64,000 bases of DNA. Source: CAVXFS01 sp963761115 (lineage in GTDB: Bacteria > Pseudomonadota > Gammaproteobacteria > Burkholderiales > Gallionellaceae). The stretch covers positions 558,001 to 622,000 of the forward strand of contig CAVXFS010000003.1 of NCBI GenBank assembly GCA_963761115.1. Reading direction: 5' to 3'. The translations under genes and the position numbers were made by a program. Within the stretch, counting starts at the first letter, position 1. The number at the start of each line of letters is the position of its first letter. Shown here piece by piece: positions 39,358-48,452 of the stretch. Under the pieces are notes generated by a model. It made no database searches. It worked only from the letters and a program-made list of their open reading frames with translations, and was not told the origin of the DNA.

Positions 39358-39468
39358 TGATGTAGAATATAAGCGGATAATGATTTTTAAGAGCGTCTAT
39401 TTTAGACGAATTTGCGCTGCTTGGTACGGGCCTTGACAGGGTAATCTAGGAACGATGGGAATACGAAT

Positions 39469-39771
39469 ATGGCAAACATGCTGATAGACAGAGATGAAGA
39501 CATTCGCCAGGCTGCACTAGCTGTCAAGGCAATCGCCCATCCGTTGCGTTTGAAGATTTTATGCATACTCGGCGACCAGGAAGTCAGTGTGCAGGACATC
39601 GTGGAACAAGTAGGCACCTCACAAAGCAACATTTCGCAGCATCTGTCGATACTGCGCGACAAAGGTGTGCTGGCGACACGCAAGGACGCAAATCGGGTTT
39701 ATTACCGCATTGGGGACTTGCGCACCCTGAAACTTGTGGGGATGATGCGCGATGTTTTCTGCAGCATTTGA
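39469..39771 (+). CDS. ArsR-family winged-helix regulator
   Basis: A 100-residue DNA-binding protein: AIAHPLRLKILCILGDQEVS begins the ArsR fold, and SVQDIVEQVGTSQSNISQHLSIL is the helix-turn-helix, followed by the winged strand VLATRKDANRVYYRI. There is no cysteine pair in the recognition helix (ELCV-type motif), so a metal-sensing role of the classic kind is not supported; the only Cys residues are in ILCIL and the C-terminal FCSI. Its start is 111 bp from the divergent gpmI start, and a TTGACA lies at 39433 in that gap. Confidence 0.88.
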   Translation: MANMLIDRDEDIRQAALAVKAIAHPLRLKILCILGDQEVSVQDIVEQVGTSQSNISQHLSILRDKGVLATRKDANRVYYRIGDLRTLKLVGMMRDVFCSI

Positions 39772-39778
39772 CAAATAG

Positions 39779-40507
39779 TTAAAAGTCTCCCCACAGCGTT
39801 TGCAGCACCGCGAGTCCTGCTATGGCTGCTGTCTCGGTACGCATTACACGCGCACCGAGCCGTATGGGAATGAATCCGCAATGTAACGCCATAGCGCTTT
39901 CTGCCTGAGAAAATCCTCCTTCCGCACCGATCAGCAACACGGTTTTTTCGCGCGGTTTTGTTTGGTCATGCAGCGTGGCCGTGCCGTCCGGCAGCAAAAT
40001 ATATTTCGTATCCGGTATCGTTTTGACTTGTTGCAGCCAGTCCATGATGTCCAGCGGCGCGTGTATCTGCGGTAACACATTGCGGCCGCATTGTTCGCAG
40101 GCAGAGATGGCGACTTGCTGCCAATGTTCAAGCCTTCTGGCGGTGCGTTCGGCAGACAGCCTGGCCACACTGCGTTCAGTGGCAAGAGGCTGAATTTCTG
40201 TGACACCCAACTCAGTGGATTTCTGGATTACCCAATCCATTTTTTCGCTGCTTGAAAGCGCCTGTGCGAGCAGGGTATGCAATGGTGATTCGCGCTTGTT
40301 GTGGTTTGCAGTAATGTTGGCTACGGTCACATTCCTGGCGCTGAGATCGGCTATCAGCCCGTGACATTCGTTGCCGATCCCATCGAAGATTTCCACCGTG
40401 TCGCCCACCCTCAAGCGCAGCACACGCGAAGCGTGGTGCGCAGCATCCGGCGGCAGTTCGAACGAACCGCTGTGCGGTATTGGCGGAGGACAGTAGAAAC
40501 GCGGCAT
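39779..40507 (-). CDS. rsmE: 16S rRNA m3U1498 methyltransferase
   Basis: A 242-residue SPOUT-class enzyme that methylates N3 of U1498 in the 30S subunit. It has an N-terminal PUA-like domain (FELPPDAAHHASRVLRLRVGD) and the knotted SAM-binding end LLIGAEGGFSQAE to RLGARVMRTETAAIAGL. Convergent with the ArsR-family gene, 7 bp apart. Confidence 0.95.
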   Translation of the reverse strand: MPRFYCPPPIPHSGSFELPPDAAHHASRVLRLRVGDTVEIFDGIGNECHGLIADLSARNVTVANITANHNKRESPLHTLLAQALSSSEKMDWVIQKSTELGVTEIQPLATERSVARLSAERTARRLEHWQQVAISACEQCGRNVLPQIHAPLDIMDWLQQVKTIPDTKYILLPDGTATLHDQTKPREKTVLLIGAEGGFSQAESAMALHCGFIPIRLGARVMRTETAAIAGLAVLQTLWGDF

Positions 40508-40580
40508 GGTCAGGGTGCAAACGAATAAGGTTGTCGCCGTGATAATATAACGGCCTGGAAGATATTGTCAGGAATATGAA

Positions 40581-41150
40581 ATGGTCAGTCTGCAACCACC
40601 GTTATGTGATTTTGGCTGGCATGCCCGGGATTTCGACCTGCCGGGCGTGGATGGCAAGCGCTACAACCTGGACAGTGTGCGAGGCGAGAACGGACTGCTG
40701 GTGATGTTCATCTGCAACCACTGTCCGTATGTGAAATCGATACGCGAGCGCATCATCCGCGACACGCGCGAGTTGCAACAGCACGGCATCAATACGATCG
40801 CAATCATGTCGAATGATCCCGCCGATTATGCCGAAGATTCCTTTGCCAACATGAAGCTCGTCGCACAGCAATTCGGCTATCCGTTTCCTTATGTCTGGGA
40901 CGAGACGCAGCAGACTGCCAAGGATTACGGAGCGGTCTGCACGCCCGATTTCTTTGGATTCAACGCCAATCTTGAGTTGCAATACCGCGGCCGGCTGGAT
41001 GCTTCGCGTAAGGAAGCAGTGTCGGATGCGCCGCGTGATCTGTTCAACGCCATGTTGCAGGTGGCGCAGACCGGACAGGGACCGCGCGAGCAGATCGCCA
41101 GCATGGGCTGTTCCATTAAATGGCGCAATGAAGCACAAGACGGCAAGTGA
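40581..41150 (+). CDS. Thioredoxin-fold redoxin (AhpC/TSA-like)
   Basis: A 189-residue cytoplasmic protein with no signal peptide. The active-site pair is Cys45-x-x-Cys48 in FICNHCPYVKS, and the cis-Pro strand is in GAVCTPDFFGF. Such thioredoxin-like proteins are common in proteobacteria and cyanobacteria; the substrate is not known. A conserved GCSIKW near the C-terminus is typical. It is followed closely by the inositol-monophosphatase-family gene and may be co-transcribed with it. Confidence 0.85.
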   Translation: MVSLQPPLCDFGWHARDFDLPGVDGKRYNLDSVRGENGLLVMFICNHCPYVKSIRERIIRDTRELQQHGINTIAIMSNDPADYAEDSFANMKLVAQQFGYPFPYVWDETQQTAKDYGAVCTPDFFGFNANLELQYRGRLDASRKEAVSDAPRDLFNAMLQVAQTGQGPREQIASMGCSIKWRNEAQDGK

Positions 41151-41158
41151 TAGCCGAC

Positions 41159-41992
41159 ATGAATCATTCGGGACAAAACAGCTTGGGCACATCAGTCGGA
41201 ATGAGCGCCCTGCTCAAGGCGGTGATCGCGGCAGTAAAGCTGGTGACGGCGGAAGAGATCATGCCCCGTTATCTGAAGGTCGCGCATCAACACAAGAGCG
41301 ACGGCAGCTTGTGCACCGAAGCGGATATCGCCGCACAAAGCGCGCTGAGCAAAAAACTGCAGGCGATCCTCAATGTGCCGGTGCTGGGCGAAGAAATGAC
41401 CGACACCCAGCAACGTGCGCTATGGGAGGCGGGCCATGATGGCCTGTGGTGCATTGATCCGATAGATGGCACATCCAACTTTGTGCGCGGCTTGCCGTAT
41501 TTCGCGGTATCCGTCGCGCTGATACGCAAAGGTAAAAGCGTGTTGGGTGTGGTGTATGACCCCGTGGCGAATGAGATGTTTGCCGCGGAGCACGAGCGCG
41601 GTGCGTTTCTGAATGGTGAAAAGATGCTTGGTCGCGAAACTGTGGATTCAATGGCGCAAGCCTTGGCCAGTGTCGATATGAAGCGTCTCAAGAAAAAATT
41701 GGTCACGCAGTTGGCTACCCATCCGCCGTATTCTTCGCAACGCAACTTTGGTGCGAGCGCGCTGGACTGGTGTTACAGCGCCATCGGACGCTACGACATG
41801 TATTTGCATGGCGGACAAAAACTTTGGGATTACGCTGCCGGAGCGCTGATTTATATCGAATCCGGCGGTCATGCCTGCTGTATCGAGACCGATGATTTTG
41901 CGCAAGGAAATATCTGGCAGCGATCGGTCATTGCAGCGCGGGATAAAAGGCTGTTCGAAGAATGGAAAAACTGGATACGGGCGCAGCAGTAA
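41159..41992 (+). CDS. Inositol-monophosphatase-family phosphatase (histidinol-phosphatase-like)
   Basis: A 277-residue Mg-dependent sugar phosphatase. Metal ligands are seen in GEEMTD, WCIDPIDGTSNFVRG and the late LWDYAAGALIYIESGG. Family members hydrolyse inositol-1-phosphate, 3'-phosphoadenosine-5'-phosphate, fructose-bisphosphate or histidinol phosphate; the exact substrate is not readable from these motifs. ATG 41159 is preferred; GTG 41147 overlaps the stop of the redoxin gene and is possible. Confidence 0.85.
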   Translation: MNHSGQNSLGTSVGMSALLKAVIAAVKLVTAEEIMPRYLKVAHQHKSDGSLCTEADIAAQSALSKKLQAILNVPVLGEEMTDTQQRALWEAGHDGLWCIDPIDGTSNFVRGLPYFAVSVALIRKGKSVLGVVYDPVANEMFAAEHERGAFLNGEKMLGRETVDSMAQALASVDMKRLKKKLVTQLATHPPYSSQRNFGASALDWCYSAIGRYDMYLHGGQKLWDYAAGALIYIESGGHACCIETDDFAQGNIWQRSVIAARDKRLFEEWKNWIRAQQ

Positions 41993-42009
41993 ATTTATAA
42001 GGGGGCCTG

Positions 42010-43383
42010 GTGAAAATATTGATACTTGGTGCGGGCCAGGTCGGTTCCACAGTGGCAGAAAGCCTGGTCGGCGAGGCAAACGACATTACCGTTGTGGATA
42101 CAGATGCCGAAAAACTGCGCCAGTTGCAGGACAGGCTTGATTTGCGCACGCTGGTTGGAAATGCGGCGCATCCTTCCGTTCTGGAGCAGGCCGGCATAGT
42201 CGATACCGACATGCTGCTGGCCGTCACGCAAAGCGACGAAGTCAATCTGGTGGCCTGCAAGCTGGCATCCACTCTATACAATACCCCGACACGTATCGCG
42301 CGTATCCGCTCTGCCGATTATCTGGCACGCAAAGAAGTATTCAGCCAGGATAATTTCTGCGTGGACTTTTCGATTTGTCCGGAGCAGATTCTTACCGATT
42401 ACATTGTCAAGCTGATTGAGTTTCCGGAAGCCTTGCAGGTACAGAAATTTTCCCAAGGCAAGGCCTCGCTGGTGGCGGTGCGCGCATTCCACGGGGGGCC
42501 GTTGGTGGGAAAACCGCTGAGTTTCTTGCGCACCCATATGCCGCAGGTTGAGACCCGTGTTGCGGCGATCTTCCGCAAGGACGGCCCGCTTATTCCCGAA
42601 GGCAGTACGGTGATCGAGGAAGATGACGAGATTTTCTTCATCGCCGCGACCGACAATATCCGCAGTGTGCTCAAGGAGATGCGGCGCATGGATAAACCCG
42701 CCAAGCGCGTGATGATCGTCGGCGGAGGCAATATCGGTTTTCGCCTCGCCAAGGCACTGGAGAAGGATTATCAGGTCAAGCTGATCGAATACAGCAAAAA
42801 AGCCTGCCAGAAACTAGCAGGGGAACTGACCCGCACGCTGATTTTGAATGGTGACGGTACGGATGAAAAACTGATGCAGCAGGAGCATGTCGACGAGGTG
42901 GATGTGTTCTGCGCGCTCACCAACGATGACGAAAACAACATCATGTCGGCGCTGCTTGCCAAACAAGGTGGCGCCGGCAAGGTGATCGCGCTGATCAATC
43001 GCAGCGCCTATGTGGATCTGTTGCAGGGCGGCAAAATCGATATCGCATTGTCGCCGGCACATGTCACCATCGGTTCGTTGCTGGCTTACGTGCGCCAGGG
43101 TGATGTCGCAGCAGTTCATTCGTTGCGGCGCGGCGCGGCGGAGGCGCTGGAACTGGTAGCGCATGGTGATCGCCAGTCTTCCCGGGTTGTCGGGAGGCGT
43201 ATCGATGAGATCGATCTGCCCAGGGGCGCGACCATAGGAGCGATCGTGCGTAGCGATGTAGTCATCATGGGGCACCACGATCTGGTAATCGAAGCGGAGG
43301 ATCATGTTATCGTTTTTGTCATCGACAAAAAGATGGTGAAGAAGGTCGAGAAGCTGTTTCAGGTCAGCGTAGGTTTCTTCTAA
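42010..43383 (+). CDS. trkA: Trk potassium uptake regulatory subunit TrkA
   Basis: A 457-residue peripheral membrane protein made of two RCK halves. Each has an NAD-binding strand-loop: ILILGAGQVGSTVAESL at residue 3 and VMIVGGGNIGFRLAKAL near 235, and each is followed by a TrkA-C domain. It gates the TrkH channel in response to nucleotides. GTG is the start. It is directly followed by trkH, with no gap. Confidence 0.96.
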   Translation: MKILILGAGQVGSTVAESLVGEANDITVVDTDAEKLRQLQDRLDLRTLVGNAAHPSVLEQAGIVDTDMLLAVTQSDEVNLVACKLASTLYNTPTRIARIRSADYLARKEVFSQDNFCVDFSICPEQILTDYIVKLIEFPEALQVQKFSQGKASLVAVRAFHGGPLVGKPLSFLRTHMPQVETRVAAIFRKDGPLIPEGSTVIEEDDEIFFIAATDNIRSVLKEMRRMDKPAKRVMIVGGGNIGFRLAKALEKDYQVKLIEYSKKACQKLAGELTRTLILNGDGTDEKLMQQEHVDEVDVFCALTNDDENNIMSALLAKQGGAGKVIALINRSAYVDLLQGGKIDIALSPAHVTIGSLLAYVRQGDVAAVHSLRRGAAEALELVAHGDRQSSRVVGRRIDEIDLPRGATIGAIVRSDVVIMGHHDLVIEAEDHVIVFVIDKKMVKKVEKLFQVSVGFF

Positions 43384-44845
43384 ATGGTCCGCGCGTTAAC
43401 AGTAACACGCGCGCTGGGTTTGATGCTGGTGGTATTCAGTGTTGCCTACGTCATGCCGCTGATTACCGCCGTGATATATTCTGATTACAGCGTGCTGTTG
43501 GATTTTTTGCTGGCGATGGTTTGGACAATGGCGATCGGCCTGTTGATGTGGTTGCCCACGCGCCGATACAAAGGCGAACTCTCTATCCGGCATGGATATC
43601 TGCTGGTCGTTGCGATGTGGGTGGCGATGCCCGCAGTGGCGACCCTACCGCTGTTGCTGACAATTGAAGGGCTATCATTCACCGATGCCTATTTTGAAAC
43701 CATGTCGGGATTGACCACTACCGGAGCGACGGTGCTGGTAGGACTGGATTACCTGCCTCCCGCCATCAATATATGGCGACACGAATTGCAATGGCTGGGT
43801 GGTATGGGAATCATCGTGCTGGCAGTAGCGGTATTGCCCTTGCTGGGCGTTGGTGGCCGGCAGTTGTTCAAGGCTGAAACACCCGGTCCGATGAAGGATA
43901 CGGCGCTCACCCCGCGGATCACCGAAACAGCACGCAAACTATGGCTGGTATATTTGGCTATTACCATAGCCTGCATTTTGTCATTGAAAGCGGTGGGCAT
44001 GAGCTGGCTGGATGCGGTGTGCCATGCTTTTTCCGCAATGAGCACTGGCGGTTTTTCCACTCATGATGCCAGTATCGGCTATTTCAATTCCCCCTCTATT
44101 GAACTGGTTCTAATGGTATTCATGCTGCTGGCGGCGATGAACTTCGCTACGCATTTCCTGGCATGGCGCACAAAAAGTTTCAGGCTCTACCTGCGCGATA
44201 CCGAAGCAGTCTCCTTGATCGTGCTGATATTGGCAAGCTGTATTGGCATCGCAATGTTTCTGTGGTGGAGGAACGTTTATCCCAGTTTTTGGACTGCTTT
44301 GCGCTATGCCAGTTTCAACCTGGTATCCATGGCCACCGACTGCGGCTATGCCAGCGCAGACTTCGGAAAGTGGCCGATTTTTGCACCGATGTGGATGTTG
44401 CTTCCTCAGCTGCATTGCTGCCAGTTCAGGCTCCACCGGCGGCGGCATCAAGATGGTTCGCACGCAGATTCTGTTCAAGCAGGCCGGACGCGAATTTCTC
44501 AAGTTGTTGCATCCGGCGGCCATTAACCCGATGAAGATTGGCGGCATTGTTGTTCCAAACAATATCGTGTTCGCGGTACTGGGGTTCATTTTTCTGTATT
44601 TTATGACGGTTGTTACCCTGACCTTTGCGTTGTTGATAAGCGGTCTGGATTTCATCTCAGCGTTTTCTGCGATTATCGCAAGTATCAATAACGCAGGACC
44701 AGGACTGGGTGTGGTGGGGCCAGCCAGTAACTATTCCGGGTTAACAGATTTTCAGACCTGGGTATGCACGACAGCCATGCTGGTCGGCCGGCTGGAAATC
44801 TTTACCGTGCTGATCCTGTTTACCCCGCAATTCTGGCGACGCTAA
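43384..44845 (+). pseudogene. trkH: trkH, potassium channel subunit, one frameshift (probable sequence error)
   Basis: Polytopic K+ translocating subunit. The first frame covers most of the protein, including the pore-loop motif ETMSGLTTTGATVL and SAMSTGGFSTHDASIGYF. The second frame carries FLSCIAASSGSTGGGIKMVR, SAIIASINNAGPGLGVVG and the end TVLILFTPQFWRR. One extra base at about 44401 (TTGCTTCC for TTGTTCC or similar) separates them; without it WMLFLSCIAASSGSTGGG reads through. Repaired length is about 486 residues, normal for TrkH. Confidence 0.93.
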
Positions 44846-44943
44846 ATCGCCATGACAGCGGACGCGAGATACGTTAGCATTGAAACCATTCAAGATACTG
44901 AGAACGCAGATGGCATATCTGTGCCAATGCAAAAAGGAGCAAG

Positions 44944-45372
44944 ATGAGCGAGGACCTGCCATTGTCAGGGGTGAAGGTATTGCTGATCGATGATAGCAAC
45001 ACCATTAGGCGTAGCGGAGAGATATTCCTGTCGCAGGCGGGATGCCAGGTTATCCTTGCCGAAGACGGATTTGACGGTTTGGCCAAGGTGGTGGATAACC
45101 AGCCGGATGTCATTTTCGTGGATGTGATGATGCCGCGGCTGGATGGTTATCAAACCTGTGCGCTTATCAAAAAACATCAGCATTTCAGAAATACCCCCGT
45201 GATAATGTTGACCAGCAAAGATACGTTGTTTGATCGCGCGCGCGGCAAACTGGTCGGGGCAGACCAATATTTACTCAAGCCATTCAATAAAAGAAGCTTG
45301 ATAGAAGCTGTCATTATGCATACCCAAGAGAAGAAGGAAGTCGGATTATGGGCATTAAAAGAATATTGGTAG
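44944..45372 (+). CDS. pilG: Type IV pilus response regulator PilG-like
   Basis: A stand-alone receiver domain (142 residues): VLLIDDSNTIRRSGEIFL at the start, phospho-acceptor Asp in VIFVDVMMPRLDG and Lys in YLLKPFNK. First gene of the Pil-Chp cluster, which steers twitching motility; PilG promotes pilus extension. The C-terminal 8 codons overlap pilH by 25 nt, a little more than usual, and lie in a stretch with many frame breaks, so the true C-terminus may be shorter. Confidence 0.9.
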   Translation: MSEDLPLSGVKVLLIDDSNTIRRSGEIFLSQAGCQVILAEDGFDGLAKVVDNQPDVIFVDVMMPRLDGYQTCALIKKHQHFRNTPVIMLTSKDTLFDRARGKLVGADQYLLKPFNKRSLIEAVIMHTQEKKEVGLWALKEYW

Positions 45373-45713
45373 TCGATGATTCGGCAACGGAGCGCCATTT
45401 TATCGGGGAGATATTAAGCAAGCGCGGGTTTGAAGTTTCTTTTGCCGAGGACGGCGAAACGGGCGTGGCACAAGCCAAACTCGACAAGCCGGATTTGGTC
45501 ATCATGGACGTGGTGATGCCTGGGATGAATGGTTTTCAGGCGACCAGAGCGATTACCAGACGACCCGGAAACACGCATATTCCCGTGATCATTTGCACTA
45601 CGAAAGATCAGGAGACCGACAAAGTATGGGGTGTGCGCCAAGGGGCCAAGGATTACGTTGTCAAGCCGATAAAAGAGGCAGACCTGTTAAGCAAGATTGC
45701 CGCTTTGGGATAA
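45348..45713 (+). CDS. pilH: Type IV pilus response regulator PilH-like
   Basis: A 121-residue receiver domain: ILVVDDSATERHFIGEIL, VIMDVVMPGMNGFQATRAI and DYVVKPIKEADL. The early DDSATERH is characteristic of PilH. It is preceded by AAGGAAG as ribosome binding site, inside the end of pilG. PilH counteracts PilG signalling in twitching chemotaxis. Confidence 0.9.
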   Translation: MGIKRILVVDDSATERHFIGEILSKRGFEVSFAEDGETGVAQAKLDKPDLVIMDVVMPGMNGFQATRAITRRPGNTHIPVIICTTKDQETDKVWGVRQGAKDYVVKPIKEADLLSKIAALG

Positions 45714-45948
45714 TGACAGCCTTTGAAAATCCAGATTTGCATCCACCTGCTGCGCATTCGCATGCGATATTTTAAGGACTGCAACAATTCCGCAATATCA
45801 AACCCCCGACCAGCTTGCCAAGCATTGGATTGTCAGCCTTTTGCAAGATAAGGCAGGATGTGAGTTGTGCTGTCGTATTGTGCCGGAGACGTGAAGTGTT
45901 CCTGTGCGGGAAGTCCTGGCAAACCCCGAATTTTTAGGGGCTCCATCA
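45714..45948 (+). other. Gap between pilH and pilI with possible broken small gene
   Basis: No intact gene. ATG 45713 opens a 20-codon frame (MTAFENPDLHPPAAHSHAIF) that stops. A different frame then reads QTPDQLAKHWIVSLLQDKAG and ends CRIVPET, which looks protein-like. Given the frame errors on either side, a short coding region here could have been destroyed by miscalled bases, but I recognise no family. Confidence 0.3.
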
Positions 45949-46447
45949 ATGTCAAAGCGGCTAAATTTGCGCGAATTTCAGCAGAACCTGATCGACCGTT
46001 TGCAGATAAAGGATTTGTCTGAGTCGCGCGTGTCCACGCTGGGCGTGCAGATAGCGGGGCAAAACTGGCTGGTGGATATTGGCGGATATCGGTGAAGTGT
46101 TGCCATTGCCCAATTTGACTGTCGTACCCATACACCAAACCTGGTTTCGCGGGGTAGCGAACATGCGCGGCAACTTGTATAGCGTGGCCGATATGGCAGC
46201 CTATGAGCATAGCGGCGTCGGTATCCGGAGATTACAACAATCGCGTGTTGCTGGTTGCTGAACGTTATGCTTTTAATACGGCGATTACTGGTCGATCGGG
46301 TGCTGGGTTTGCGCGACGCGAGAGGATGGCAACAAAGCGAGGTCGATGGGCAAATCGAGTATCACGATGAGCAGGGCACTCATTGGCATAAATTGGATGT
46401 GCCGGGCTTGCTGGAGCAAGCCGGAGTTTTTGCAGATAGGTATTTAG
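45949..46447 (+). pseudogene. pilI: pilI (CheW-like coupling protein), several frameshifts (probable sequence errors)
   Basis: The CheW-domain adaptor that links the pilus chemoreceptor PilJ to the kinase ChpA. Successive frames give MSKRLNLREFQQNLIDRLQI, QIAGQNWLVDI, ADIGEVLPLPNLTVVPIHQ, WFRGVANMRGNLYSVADMAA, NNRVLLVAERYAFNT, then LLVDRVLGLRDARGWQQ to the end. Breaks are near 46082 (extra G), 46223, 46277 (extra G) and 46422 (extra G). Repaired, it is about 165 residues, close to PilI length. Confidence 0.85.
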
Positions 46448-46490
46448 CAATCAGGTTTTTCAGGAAATTCCCAAAGGGGAGAGGAATAAC

Positions 46491-48420
46491 ATGGCAACAA
46501 ATCCGACATTACCCAAATCCAGGCTCCAAGTATTTGGCGTGGCTGCAGCAACTTTTTTTGTATTGACCGCGATTGCTGCCTATATGAGCAACCGGGAAGA
46601 AAGCAACAGTGTGCGCTATGTGGGGGAATCCAGCCAGTTGTTGATGTTGACTCAACGACTTGCCAAAGATGCCCAGCAAGCCCTGTCCGGTAACTCGGCG
46701 GCATTTGATGCTTTGGAAGAAAGCAAAACGCGCCTGTCGAAGATTCTTGCCCGGCTGGACAAGGGTGAGGGCGCGCTGCCCGCGACTGCCGGTACGTCGC
46801 GCATCGCTCTCGATGAATTCATGAAGAGTGCCAACAAAACCCTGCGGGACGTTCAAACCTTGGAAGCAGGACGCGCCGGTCTGGTGACGTTGGGAGTGAC
46901 GGTGACAACAATAGATTCGGCGAGCGCAGAGCTGCGTGGTTTGACACAGACTATGGCGGACACATTTGGAGGTGCACAAAAAGAACAAGCGATTCGTTTT
47001 GCCCTGGCCACGGAGCGTATAGGCAAAGATGCCGGCAGTCTGCTGGGAGCGGAAGTAACCATCGATCAGGTGGACAGGCTTGGGGCCGACACCATTGCTG
47101 CGGAGAACAGTTTGGCCGCGCTACCCGCTTCGGATGGAAAAGTGGCGCGCGCGAAAAAATTGTTTGCTACTACCCGCGATAGCGTCGAGATTCTAAATTC
47201 TCAAGTGCGTAACCTGGTGGCGGCCAAGAGTGCGGCCAAGGCAATCGTGGATGATTCTGATTCATTGCTGGAAAAAGCGCAGCGTTTGGTTAATTCTTAC
47301 CAGTCCTCTCGCGGATTGCCACTATGCCGCTTTGCGTTTGGCCTGTTCCTGTTTCTATCGCTGCTGTTGCTTGCCAAGGCTTTTGTGACAGTTTCCCGAC
47401 GCAGCGCCGAAGAAGCTGCGCGCATTAACAGCCAGAATCAGAACGCGATTTTGCGCTTGATGAACGAGATGGGCGACCTGGCGGACGGCGATTTGACGGT
47501 TCGCGCGACAGTCACGGAAGATGTCACCGGCGCGATCGCGGACTCATTGAACTACACCACGGAGGAATTCCGCAAATTGGTGTCGCGGATCATCGCCGCA
47601 GTCGAGCAGATGGGCCACGCGACAAAGGAAGCCGAAAATATTTCCAAGGGATTGCTGGAAGCAACACAGAAACAGGCGCAGGAGATACAGACGGCCGGCG
47701 AAGCGGTGGAGTTGATGACCAAATCCATCAAAGAGGTGGATTCCAGCGCGGCCAGTTCCGCCGAGGTGGCGCGGCGTACCTTGACGGTGACCGAGCAAGG
47801 TGCGCAGGCGGTGCGTAATACGATCAGCGGTATGGACGGCATACGCGAGCAGATCCAGGATACTTCCAAGCGCATCAAGCGACTCGGCGAAAGTTCGCAG
47901 GAAATCGGCGAAATCGTGGATCTGATTTCCGACATTACCGAACAGACCAATGTGCTTGGCGTTGAATGCGGCGATCCAGGCGGCTTCGGCCGGAGAAGCA
48001 GGGCGGGGATTCTCGGTGGTCGCGGAAGAGGTGCAGCGACTGGCGGAACGTTCCGGCGAGGCGACCAAACAGATCGGTGCGCTGGTGAAAACCATTCAGG
48101 GCGATACGCACGATGCGGTGGCGGCGATGGAAAAGAGTACCCTGGGTGTGGTTGAAGGAGCCAAACTGTCCGATGTGGCCGGCCAATCGCTGCGAGAAAT
48201 CGAACACGTTTCCAACGAGTTGGCGGCACTGATCAACAGTATTTCGACATCCACCCAAGTTCAGACAGACATGGCCAGTGAAGTGGCGAATGTGATGGAA
48301 GACATTCTGAAAATCACCGTGCAGACCACGGAAGGAACGCGTTTAACAGCCAATTCCATCGCACAGTTGAACGGCCTCACAACGGATTTGAAGGGTTCAG
48401 TAGCGGGCTTTAAATTGTGA
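46491..48420 (+). pseudogene. pilJ: pilJ, twitching-motility methyl-accepting receptor, one frameshift (probable sequence error)
   Basis: Inner-membrane chemoreceptor. It has an N-terminal membrane helix (residues 14-31), a large periplasmic region with two PilJ-type helical halves, a second membrane helix (about 277-301), a HAMP-like DLADGDLTVRATVTEDVTG and a long signalling coiled coil. The hairpin tip reads DLISDITEQTN in one frame and LALNAAIQAASAGEAGRGFS in the next. One extra T at about 47957 (CTTGGCG for CTGGCG) splits it. Repaired length is about 642 residues. Confidence 0.93.
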
Positions 48421-48452
48421 TAACCGGCTAAACTTTATATGACCGACCGCAC

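Noticed and set aside
39433..39447. TTGACA with TAATCT as a promoter for the ArsR gene
   Set aside because: The two hexamers are only 3 bp apart; no -10 at the right distance from TTGACA is convincing.
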